From positions 4,969,973 to 5,033,972 of the forward strand of contig OX246744.1 of assembly GCA_945910005.1 (NCBI GenBank): a stretch of 64,000 bases of DNA, read 5' to 3'. The translations under genes and the position numbers were made by a program. Shown here one piece after another: positions 35,176-46,000 of this stretch; the stretch's first letter is position 1; each line of letters starts with the position of its first letter. The notes beneath the pieces are model-generated. The model did no database searches and was not told the origin of the DNA. It worked only from the letters and a program-made list of their open reading frames with translations. The DNA is from Isoperla grammatica (lineage: Eukaryota; Arthropoda; Insecta; Plecoptera; Perlodidae).

Positions 35176-35982
35176 CGTCATCTATCACCCTTCATCGTAT
35201 CAAATATCATGATTGCAATAGAGACGTAACAGCTGCAAGAATCTATCATGTTTCTAATCGTCTATATTTAAAAGTGGAAATAATATTTTTGGATTGAGGT
35301 TGGAATTGTATTTGTTTAGTTCCATCACGATCAATATTCTATATTTGATATGCAAAAATGTTGCGTGTCGTTTCAAAGACAAGACAATCATCCTGTCAAT
35401 ATCAATATTTAATAGAAGCTTGAGAATCTGAATCCGTGCCTGGTATCGTTTTGATGGGACCTACTTTACCCCATACACGGTATAATAATGCCCGTTCTTC
35501 GCCATCTTGTTTTTGAGAATCGTTTCTTATTTTGAAAGTTTGTTTCACAAGCGCTTTACAGAAGTAAAACATATCATTTAAGCAAACACATTAACACAAT
35601 AGGACATTTAGTTCCTGTAGGGAATGAACCTTAATAGTTCCTTGTAACAATATTCAAGAAATGCAATGCCAAGTGTGCATTTTACGTGTTAGAAATCAAA
35701 GTTGGTAACTACAGCATTTCACATTTACATTACAAACCGTTGATATTCATTTTAAGTACCATAACGTAGACCATAACATTTACAATTATACTTAAAAGAA
35801 TGTCGGGTTATGTCTTTCGCAATCTCTTGCATTCGCATGAGTAACTTTAATGAGCGTCGTGTGACCTCGGCAATGTTCGTAACTCTCCGGCCGAGTGAAC
35901 CGAACAGATTAACGTGGCCGGCCGACCCTGGGGAAGCGGGGACTCCCTTGGGGATTCCCAGACAAACAACAACAAACATCGA

Positions 35983-36033
35983 CCAATCAGAGCGAAGCAG
36001 GGGACCGCCATTAGGCTCTTAACTAATTATAAA
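35983..36033 (+). promoter_or_regulatory. CCAAT and TATA-like pair, uncertain
   Basis: CCAATCAG at 35983-35990 and TATAAAGC at 36028-36035 are 45 bp apart in a GC-richer patch (35880-36050). The spacing fits a core promoter, but no ORF of note follows, so this may be chance. Confidence 0.2.
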
Positions 36034-36325
36034 GCGCGGGTGGAGGAGAACTTTTTAATAAATCATTCTATTGGGACTAATCGTGGAAGGTTTTCTAATT
36101 TAAAACAAAAACACTAATTTCGGTTTAAATGAAAACGTGTTGGCTAACATTTTACAAAGTGTATTGTGAATGTCGGACGGTGATTAATCCTCTTTTGCTA
36201 CTTCGTATTTATTAAAAAGGTTAGGAAATAATACTTTTGTGATGTGTAAATCTAAATATAACAGTAATGTTCTTTTGCAGGTCGTATTAGAACACTTATA
36301 CAAAATGCATTCCATAGCACTTGTT

Positions 36326-36353
36326 TTGTTTGTTTGTTTGTTTGTTTGTTTGT
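36326..36353 (+). repeat. (TTTG)n microsatellite
   Basis: Seven TTTG-type units in a row. Confidence 0.85.
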
Positions 36354-36909
36354 TGGTAGGAATATCTCGCGATAGCGGTCGATCGAAGATACCGATCAAA
36401 TACAAATTTTTAACATCCACAAACTACGATGTGGGTGGTGGAACGCCATTAGTTTTTTGATAACATTGTTCAAGATTTTACCTATTTAGTCACACAAATA
36501 ATTGTTTGGAAACAAATTCGTGGCAAAATGTGAGAATCATTGTGCATTTCCTTCTACAGTCCCGATCTTCTTCATTTTAACGCGATCCGATAGGTTTTCT
36601 AGAATCACTGACTTTGGAAGGCGGTGGTAATTTGACCTCACCGCCCTCTTCATATATAATTTTTAAGGAGGCCGACGCCGCCCAAAGCACCTCGCAATCA
36701 CTCAAGATCATTTGGTTTAAAAGTAACATGAAATAATTACCTCTCTCCCAGTAAAAAAAGTAGAGCTGCCTTATACAAAAATTTGAGTAATCGTTAATTT
36801 CCTTCCACTCACGAATATGATAGTTTCTAAGTTGTTGTATTCAATATCACTAGCTCGCTTATCATCGCGTCACACAGAGCGTCATTCTATTTTTATCCAA
36901 CTGCAATAA

Positions 36910-37056
36910 GGTCCAGTTTTACAATGTCCCAATAACTACTTATTCGTCGAATAGCTTGTTGTCTCCATGGCAACGACCAATTGAAACTCTTGAAATCCTC
37001 CAAATAGTTTAATTGCTACAAATAAGTTTCCTATTAGGAGATTGTAAGACCGGCCC
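36910..37056 (-). mobile_element. MITE family E, copy 2 (inverted)
   Basis: Reverse complement of 34502-34647 with ends GTCCAGTTTTACAATGTCCC and GAGATTGTAAGACCGGCCC; the X-box-like GTCTCCATGGCAAC is kept. Confidence 0.75.
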
Positions 37057-37199
37057 TTATTGTGATATACGCGAAAACATCCGAGTGCAACAATGTATGA
37101 ATTCTAGAGAGTTGTATTTTAGCAGACGATACGAATTCATCTATGCTAGCTACATCATCTATCATCTTGCTTACGTCATCACTGCCTTCTCCTCGTGTA

Positions 37200-37312
37200 A
37201 TGGTCAACGTTTAGGGTCGGGGTCGGGGGAGGGAGATATGCATTTGATGAGATTCTAGTGCGGGGGTCGCGGGGGGTGGGGGGGGGGAAGGAGGGAGGGG
37301 GGGGGGGGACGC
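37200..37312 (+). repeat. G-rich low-complexity tract
   Basis: Several runs of five to ten G on the plus strand, with potential for G-quadruplex folding. Confidence 0.6.
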
Positions 37313-37319
37313 ACGGAAA

Positions 37320-40014
37320 TATCTGTTGAATATTGGATTTCATTGTGATAACCTCTCATGGTTATTCAATGAGAATAATCGAAAAGAAGAAGATGGAATA
37401 AATCATGAATTTTGATGCTTTGTACGTCAAAAAGATTGACATTATTCAAATGAGACGCGATCGATTGAAGATGTTGAATCTGACACTCGACTTGACAAAT
37501 CGTGAGTCCACACTGGACTATGAAACGCTTAACATATAAGAACTAAAATATACATAACATATGAAAACTAAATTTAAGGTAATGCAACTTCATAGAGAAG
37601 GTTTCATGTATCAATGTAACTTATAAGCTAGGTCCATCAATATCTTTGTGTAGGTTCGGTAAACCTTTGGTTCAAGATAACATCCCGATAACTCTGTTGC
37701 GAAAGTATAAACTAAACCTTAATGTGCAAAAAAACAAGAAACACTATTTATAAAACATAAATATTTCTGGATTTTAGTAAAAGATTTTGACAGTTTGAAT
37801 TTTCTGCTAAAACTACCTATATGTCATAATTCTGTAACCAACGTGGCCAAACAAGACAATCATAGACATTGCATACATAGCCTAGTTTTATTTAAGGTCC
37901 TCCTTTGTAAATCAGTTGTTATAACTGAATAGGATAGACATTAAATAAATACATAAATCAATCTGTCAGTGTTATTGGTCCTCTATCAAATTATTCTACT
38001 ACGCGGTATATACAATCTGCCGTCGGTGTTGATTCTCTAGCCCAAACTATATACTCAATGGTTTTACGTTGCATCCCCAATATGTTAAACCATCGAAATC
38101 GAAGCAATCCCACTTGTGGTCACCCCCTGCGTATATCTCAAACTGTTGAACGACGGAAAAGTGGCAACGTCGCACCCACACAACTCGAGGTGATAACGTT
38201 TCACGACTGTGTAAATACAGCGTTGCCAATTGTACGGCCGCTGTTTTATAGTGAGTCACGCCATGATACCCTAGCGGTACAGTCCTTTGCAAAAGTATAC
38301 GACTCTACTCCTGATAATGTAATGAAGCTCACCAATAATGACATAACCTGAACTGTGGCAATATTGCAAAGGGGGTTTAATTAACGGGATCGAATTACGT
38401 CATCATAATTCGGTTTTATTGGAAATTCCTTGCTCGTGAATTTCCGTCTAGGTGAAATTCTTGCGTAAACACGAAACTTGGGCAAACATTTTCCGAGCGC
38501 GTGGCGTAGTAACTAATATATTAAGGGTCCTTCATGTTAACTTGTAAGATGGCGTCGTTATGGAGTATGTAAGATAGTGAAGTGACTTTCAAATACCAAT
38601 CTGTTTGCATTTCATTCTCATGTCTCCGGTATTGTAGTGATACTATCAGCTCGTCTGTTGGCAGGCGTTTTTTAGTCACATTCCCTGCAGTAGACAATAA
38701 CAAGTAGGTATTTAAAAATTCCGCGACAAATTCCGTTGAAATAGACCGCGTAAAGCGAGCGTCGCTTCTGAGAATTTTATCTCACATTGCAAGTGTTAAC
38801 GACACTGAATCTCACAACTAAAATTGTATATACTATACATGAAAGTGTATTGTTTTTTGAAGTATTTTCTATGTTATATGCATATTTTAGAAAACTGAAA
38901 ACGGTGATACATTCCCCTTAATGGTTTACTTGTTACTAAGGAAGTAGCACAACTTTGCTATCCATTAGATAAGAGACATGTCTTATCACAACAAGTGTGG
39001 CAGCCAGTACGTATTTCCTACGTTCCAACATAATGACTACGCATTATGCCGTATCCATTACGTTTTTGTGTAGATCCGTCTTAATTCCACCAACTTTTGG
39101 CACAGACTGTCCTCGTCGTCGTTATTTCTTATACTCGAACCTACGACAATGTTGTACCGTGAAATATCAGATCATTCACACCGAACTTCGGACATAACCG
39201 TAAAATATATTGTGTGAGAACATAAAAGGTTTTGTTTCTAGCTCAAAAATACGATCAGTTTGACGTGTGGGTTATGGTATAAAAATTTCCATAGACAGAA
39301 TGTTAGTGTTAGGTAAAAAAGAGTGTCGGAGAAAATATCCAATCATTATTTATCTGTTTACTTGTCCTGTTTTGTTTATCTGTTCTGGAACGCTTAGGAA
39401 AAACCCTAACAATAGATCTGTTGACATATACTTCTGCAGACACAACATATGCAAAATTCAGTTTGGAATAATAGTATATTATTGTATTATCGTAATAATC
39501 CGAACGTAAAGAGTTTCGCATAAAGTATGTTTGTTATCCGTTGAATTTGATAATATCCGTCATATGTATCTTCACACAACACTGATTTTAAAACTAGTTT
39601 TAAAGAAATGCACAGAAATCTGATATTCTCATGGTGTGCTGTTTCATACTTTTAAATCAATAAGTACAATAATACAACACACAAATTAATCTTTAAACGC
39701 CTACACGTAAAATTATCCAATGCTATAAAAAAAGAATACAAATCACACGGAAATATCATGTCAAAAAGAAACTAGAGACCAATCCAATAACCGCGGTAAA
39801 GACAAACCGTACATTGTGGGACAACCTTTTGATTTAAAAGGTCTTCGCAGTCGAAGGAGGATGATTGGAATATTGGTTTACCTTTCTTTACATATGCGCG
39901 TAAGCCGGGACTAAAGAAGACATAGATTCCGAATTCAGACGGGAAACGGAGAGAATCTTTCTTGCTCTTGTAGAAATAAATAGATAGAGTGAATGGGATG
40001 GATGAATGAGACGT
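37320..40014. other. No recognisable genes
   Basis: The longest frame (38058-38351, 97 codons) sits in a GC-richer patch but has no domain that I recognise, and the opposite strand is open too. No repeat copy was recognised. Confidence 0.3.
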
Positions 40015-40112
40015 TGATTTTTGTTAGTGTATAAGTAGGTTGGATGTAAGAGAAGGCCCAACTGGCCTTAATCCCGCCTTCAATAAAGACCATCTATCTA
40101 TCTATCTATCTA

Positions 40113-40146
<34 letters not shown>
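40015..40146 (+). mobile_element. Possible LINE 3' end with (TATC)n(TC)n tail
   Basis: GGCCTTAATCCCGCCTTCAA, AATAAAGACC and then (TATC)n at 40091 and (TC)n to 40146. Microsatellite tails after an AATAAA-like signal are typical of RTE-type LINE 3' ends. No coding part is present. Confidence 0.35.
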
Positions 40147-40150
<4 letters not shown>

Positions 40151-40601
40151 CTTCCTCTCTCTCTTTTTCTTTCTGTCTCTGTTGTTGTGCCATTGTTTCC
40201 AGATGTATGTAGATTGAAAAATGTTTGGCAACCATGCACTGTACGAGTACCTCTAACAAGTGAAATGGATTTGAAATCATTCGCGCACTCATGCATCCAT
40301 CAATCACCATAATGTACATAAACATACGTTTCAATCACTATTAAGTGGTACGTTTTTCACAAAAAAACATTTGCCTCTCTCTCTCTCCCTCTCTCTCTCT
40401 CCATTCTCTCTCCCTCTCTCTCTTTTTCTTTCTGTCTCTGTTGTTGTGCCATTGTTTCCAGATGTGTAGATTGTAAAATGTTTGGCAACCATGCACTGTA
40501 CGAGTACCTCTAACAAGTGAAATGGATTTGAAATCATTCGCGCACTCATGCATTCATCAATCACCATAATAAACATAAACATACGTTTCAATCACTATTA
40601 A
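40147..40601 (+). repeat. Tandem repeat of about 250 bp with TC-rich part
   Basis: The block TTTCTTTCTGTCTCTGTTGT to ACATACGTTTCAATCACTATTAA occurs at 40164-40344 and again at 40424-40601, with a TC-rich linker. A third partial unit (GTGGTACGTTTT...CTCTCTC) follows at 41161-41218. The last boundary is interrupted by the TTAA element. Confidence 0.7.
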
Positions 40602-41156
40602 AGTCGATCGATGAAGTGAACTACCCATTCAATACAACAACTAAACTATTCAAATTAAATGGACATGAAAAGATACTTTTTTTTATTCTAAATTATGAAT
40701 TTCAAGAATTATTACATGTGAGTAGCATTTAATACTGAACGTCTTGAAATTATATATTTTTTTTATTAATAAAGTATATTTATAGTTTCTAATTTGAGTA
40801 GATTTGAGGTAAAATTGACACACCAGCGCAAATATCTCGTAAACGGATCGCGTTTGACCATCTTTTTCAAACATATTCATGTTAGTCATGAAGTTATCTA
40901 CATTTAGGACGAAAATTTGTTACAATATATTACTTTTTGAAGGTGCTACGCAAAGTTATACGATTGAAAGTGTAGGATTTTGTTCAGTTACAATGTATAA
41001 CATAGGGAATTCCAACGCATTTCAACACTCAATAAATAAAAAACTAATAGCGGTAGGTGCATATTTTTTTCTACAATATTCACAAACATAATCTCAACTT
41101 GCAGTACATACAATTTGAATGATTTATATTACATATGCAGTTATCATCGATCGACT
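40602..41156 (+). mobile_element. TTAA-inserting 555-bp element, copy 2
   Basis: The ends AGTCGATCGATGA and TCATCGATCGACT are flanked by TTAA on both sides (40598-40601 and 41157-41160). The tandem unit just upstream keeps the uninterrupted site CACTATTAAGTGGTACG at 40335-40351, a natural empty site that proves the TTAA duplication. TTAA targeting is characteristic of piggyBac-type elements, but the ends lack the usual CCC start, so the superfamily is not certain. No transposase is encoded. Confidence 0.85.
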
Positions 41157-41190
41157 TTAAGTGGTACGTTTTACACAGAAAAACCTTTGC

Positions 41191-41191
<1 letters not shown>

Positions 41192-41218
<27 letters not shown>
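41192..41218 (+). repeat. (TC)n microsatellite
   Basis: Third partial copy of the TC-rich tandem unit displaced by the 555-bp insertion. Confidence 0.8.
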
Positions 41219-41221
<3 letters not shown>

Positions 41222-41844
41222 CAATCATTTGCGGTGACTGTCAAATCAATTTACTTCGAACTGCCTGGGGTAATGGTACGCGAAGGGGGTGAGGAGGAAA
41301 GAGGGGGCGACAAATTACATGCAATTACAACCTAGCTCTATATGTCAATTACAATATTTTACTTCGCTGTTCATTTAAAACCAATTAACAGTTGTTAATC
41401 ATTTTTATCGATGATAGAAAAAAAAGAAGTGCTGTTATTTTACGAACGATGTATGTGTCGTGATGTCGATTCATTGTGGATGAAATGAGTTTTGTTTTTA
41501 GGTGTGTGTGAGTGAAAATTTTGTATAGTCCAGAATGTGCAGGAATTAAAATATTGTGTTTCCCCGACAAAATCAATGTTGGATTCCCTTGATGATGTGA
41601 AATTATTTCATAATGGGTATTTTTTGCTGCTTTTATCTACGTATTATGTCAAAAGAGGAAATTTTAGACAATGCCAACATAGTTAAATATTTAAAACTCC
41701 TCGACAATCATTGAATAAAGCATTGCATGTCAGATATTAAATTTTGTGTATAAGTTCTGCTCATTTTTTTTTAATAGAAATTTGACAGTTTGGTTGTTGT
41801 CGGATTCTACACTATCACTATCTGTGAGGTGCTCCATTTATTTA

Positions 41845-41945
41845 TTTTATTGTAATTTATCGAAAAACAATCTAGAACCCTTTGTATGAGTCCATTAATC
41901 TGCCTGCACAACAATACACATACATTTCTCATGTAAAATAAAGGT
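41845..41945. repeat. Fragment related to foldback family G
   Basis: AACAATCTAGAACCCTTTGT then CACAACAATACACA resembles the arms at 10951-11042 and 13619-13707. Confidence 0.4.
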
Positions 41946-42174
41946 GAATATAGGTCATGTTTATGGCTTAGATGATCCCTAGAGCTATGATGGTGGAAGC
42001 GTATGCTTCTGGTAGAGCCACCTTAGCGGACAGGTCGAGGGAGAGAAGCCAGACGAAAGACAGTCCACTCCCCTTTATTTCCTACATCACCCTTTGCTCC
42101 AAACATTTCCTAAATAATATAGTCCTAGTTTTCGAGTAAGTCTTTAAGCAACTTACATTCAAAATCTAAGACAA

Positions 42175-42275
42175 TCCCCCCCTCCCCCATCCCCCCCCCC
42201 CTGTAAAAGAGGTTGAGTATGTCGGTAAAAAACAATCAAAATCTAATACAATCCCCCCCACCCCCCCTGTAAAAG
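42175..42275 (+). repeat. Duplicated poly(C) segment
   Basis: CAAAATCTAA(G/T)ACAATCCCCCC...CCCCCTGTAAAAGAGG occurs twice in about 75 bp. Confidence 0.6.
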
Positions 42276-42448
42276 AGGATGCCTCGGAGAAGAGCGAACT
42301 GTGTACTTACAAATGAGTGTGACTTGTGTGCGGACTCTGCACTATATTCAATGGTCTATGATGCTATGATTAATGTGAAACCTTGAGATGATGCAGATTA
42401 TGCAATCGTTTGCAAGTATTCAAACAATCCACCTCACAGCCAGAGCTG

Positions 42449-42994
42449 TGTTCTAATCGATCGACCTTTGTTCGAGACATCGAAGGGTCTTTTAATCGAT
42501 CGACTTTTGTTCCAGATATCGAAGGGTCTTTTAATCGATCGACCTTTGTTCCAGATATCGAAGGGTGTTCTAATCGATCGACCTTTGTTGCAGATATCGA
42601 AGGGTGTTCTAATCGATCGACCTTTGTTCCAGATATCGAAGGGTGTTCTAATCGATCAACCTTTGTTCCAGATATCGAAGGGTGTTCTAATCGATCGACC
42701 TTTGTTCCAGATATCGAAGGGTGTTCTAATCGACCGACCTTTGTTGCAGATATCGAAGGGTCTTCTAATCGATCGACCTTTGTTGCAGATATCGAAGGGT
42801 CTTCTAATCGACTGACCTTTCTCCCAGATATTGAAGGGTCTTCTAATCGATCGACCTTTGTTCGAGATATCGAAGGGTGTTCTAATCGATCGACCTTTGT
42901 TCCAGATATCGAAGGGTGTTCTAATCGATCGACCTTTGTTCCAGATATCGAAGGGTGTTCTAATCGATCGACCTTTGTTCCAGATATCGAAGGG
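42449..42994 (+). repeat. 39-bp x14 array carrying the TM3-exon splice acceptor
   Basis: Fourteen units of exactly 39 bp (phase marker AATCGA at 42455 and every 39 bp to 42962), with point differences only. Each unit holds a pyrimidine-rich ACCTTTGTTCCAG followed by ATATCGAAGGG. The last unit provides the acceptor and first bases of the receptor exon at 42984. Twelve units have CAG and two have GAG at the acceptor position. The receptor frame is open through the units after an in-frame TGA at 42813-42815. Confidence 0.9.
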
Positions 42995-43093
42995 TTGGAT
43001 CATGGGCCCCGAACTGTGTGACATGTGGACTAGCAGTGATGTGCTCTGCTGTACGGCCTCCATACTTCATCTTGTTGCCATCGCGGTTGACAG
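42984..43093 (+). CDS. 5-HT1A exon a: ECL1 end and TM3
   Basis: The exon starts after TTGTTCCAG with [15 protein letters not shown], in place of the usual EVSGEW...LCDLW of related receptors, so the acceptor at 42982-42983 fits the family length. It ends AG|GTGAGT and splits the Arg codon of the DRY motif (phase 2). A slightly later start at GGTTGG (42994) is possible. Confidence 0.88.
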
Positions 43094-46000
43094 GTGAGTA
43101 TACAAGTACAAGGTGGCTCGGCGGTAAGACGCGGTACTCTAATCCGACAGGTCACCGGTTCGATTCCGGACTGAAGGTGGTTTACGAGGTTTTCCTCCGT
43201 CGAAAAGGCGAATGCTGGGATTGATTACCAATAACAGACTACGGACATTCATTCCCAACTATCCAACCACCCTAAAAGATCTTGTAATTGGAGTGTGGTT
43301 TCGCCCGTTGAAGAGCTCTGATCAGGGTTCAAAATATTGCGGCTGTAATTGTTATTATCTTGACAAAGAACAGTGTACAGTCCAATTACTAGGTCATTTA
43401 AACGTTTTACCTGTTCTACTATGTTTCCGTTTTAATTATCCAAACACCCTTTAATATCCAAGTTAGTACATAAGGTAAAGCTGGTGTGCACCCTATAAAC
43501 CATTTTAAAGGAATTTTAATAGACTAAAATCGGCTGTTCCCGCAAGGTAGGCGAACATACAGCAGCCTTAAAGGGATAGTCACGGGAAAAACTAAAAAAC
43601 TATAATTTGTACATGTCCACCCTCAAATATTGAAAATATGACTAAAAGATACCATACTTTAGAAGCAGGTGGTTAACAAAATTAAAGAAAAGGCGTTTTT
43701 TGGCTTGTTGCTACGAAGAAGCACCGAGCAACCTTTCCGTTATTGCCATATAAAAAAATGTTGCCTCGAGAAAGTAAAACCACTGCTAAAATTGGGGACT
43801 TATCAAAAATCGATGAGGAGATTTTATGTACATCGTTTCTTTACCGATGACATGCTTCTTAGTACGAACGTGTACTTCTACGAAATGCCCTGCAAATTAT
43901 TTTCTTGTGACTTGATGTGTAGAAAGTTGCAATCTGTTTTGAGCGGCACTGTCCGCAGTCGCCGAGTGTTGTGGCTGGTCTAGTATTACACAATGAGTGC
44001 TCTGTCTATCGGAAAGGCGCTAGCGAGCTCGGAACCGAAACAGCTGTACTATGCTTTAGAAGAAAAATGCAGCAGAGCTGGTGAAGTGAATATTATAGAA
44101 TAGCTAAATGTTAACTATTTTTTTCTTGCATTGAAGCAACTTATATCAATTTTATTTTACACATTACTGAATTTCATGCACTTATGACTCATTGGTGATT
44201 TTTTAGTTTTTCACCTGACTACCCCTTTAAGAACGTAAAACGCGAACTTAAAACCCGTCAATACGTTTGTCGCTCACTTAAAACCTAATACCCCCCCCCC
44301 CCCCCCCCCCCCCCCCGGTCACAAGGTCAGAGCGAACCCATCAGTCAAACTGTGTGTCGTATGTGCGTAGACCTGTCGACTCCACGACTGGATAGCAAGA
44401 TTGAATATTGGCTAAGTTAGAAGTGAAAGTGATGTAAACTACGATTATGTCTGACGTAGGATGGATGGATTCATTTTAAGGATGACGTCATCTTAGCCGC
44501 CATTTTGTTGCCCACGCATATCGTGACGTCATAGTTACGTACAAGTTCCGAAGAGGACTTCAGGGGCCAAATCTCGAGCGTGTACGAGTCAGCTCGCATA
44601 TTTAAATCATTTTTTCGATACTTCTTTACAATCTTGTTTTACAGTTTGGTATTTATATTAAAAATTTGGTACACTTCGGTATAATTGTGTATGTATATGG
44701 TATCGAAAGCTAGTAATTGAAATTTGAAAGCGTTTTTGCATGAGAGTTTGCCCGTACGCGCTGAAGAACACTGGGTTTTCGAGTACCCTTTCAACTTATA
44801 CCCATACTTATTTAATTATTCCTATATTTTTTTATTTTTTACTCGGGTTGGCAGGAAAATGTACAGCTTTAAACACAAATAGTGACTGCCAACTATTACT
44901 AAAAGTAACTGATCACCAAGTATAATAATAAACATATAAAATAAAAAATAAAACCGTTCAAAATAATCTAAAACCTTGCAATAATTCCTAAGAAAAGTAA
45001 AATAACGAAATATTTATCAGATTTACAAAGGTATTAGAGTATCATTAAAGATAGTACAATATTTTGAAAAGGGTTATGTTACAAAATAAAGTTATAAACT
45101 ATTAAAGAAAAAATCGTAAGTTAAACTTATCGTACTCGTCAATATGTGTACAAAATAACAGCTCTCCAGTCGCTGAGTCTGTGCTCGCTAAATCACTACA
45201 CAAAACACTTATTAACTAGACAAAGCCCCCTAGCGGAGGTACACAATGTATTTTTCATCGGGATTTTAATATAAGATGTATCGTCGCTTATTTGCTTTAG
45301 AGAAGAATTTCAATATTTCGGGTTTAATACGAAAAGGGGAATTCTTCAGAAACTTACAAAATATGCAAAGTTTATTTAAAGATCGGAAAACAGGAATATT
45401 GAGATCGTGTAATTTGTCCATCGTGGAAATAGTTTGAGATGATGTAAATTTATGGTTATAAGTTTTTTATTTATTTTTTATTTAGTAACTATGATGAATT
45501 TGACACATGGGAAATCTTATGAGGAGCTATACTTACAAATAGAGTACCGCTTTGTGGATGTTTGGGGCAAGAAGTTATTTGAGGTATATTGAAGATAAAG
45601 GGGGTGTTCAGGTTAAAAAAAAAAAACTACAACTCTAACTTCTAGCTGTGATAAATAATGGTTTAAAGATAAAAAAAAAAACGTGTCTACACTAAGAAGA
45701 AATAAGAGAAAATGAACATAATTTGTCGGTATTTTGCTCAAAATCACTTTTTTAATGAGAACTAACACATACGAGTATCTTTACACCCTGATCAACAAAA
45801 CAAAGTAAAACAGATTGAAATAACTGCGTCGTATTATAATATTATTATTATTATTAGTATTTCTTTCTAATCAGACTCAATTGTTCTGGTAAAATACTGT
45901 ATTCATCCTAGAAATATCACAAAACCGTAGAACAGACCTTTTTCAGAATTCATCTAGGACCCTTAAATAGAGCTAATCATGGCCTTTTAGATCTTCAATG

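Noticed and set aside
38047..38351. GC-richer overlapping frames on both strands
   Set aside because: Neither shows a domain, splice context or start context that singles it out.
42449..42994. CRISPR-like array
   Set aside because: There are no unique spacers; units are contiguous tandem repeats in a eukaryotic intron.
42410..43063. Long open frames on both strands through the 39-bp array
   Set aside because: They result from a period that is a multiple of three without stops. Only the frame that continues into the receptor exon is of interest.
43669..43983. 104-codon frame in the 655-bp MITE
   Set aside because: No transposase-like motif; length is compatible with chance in a short element.
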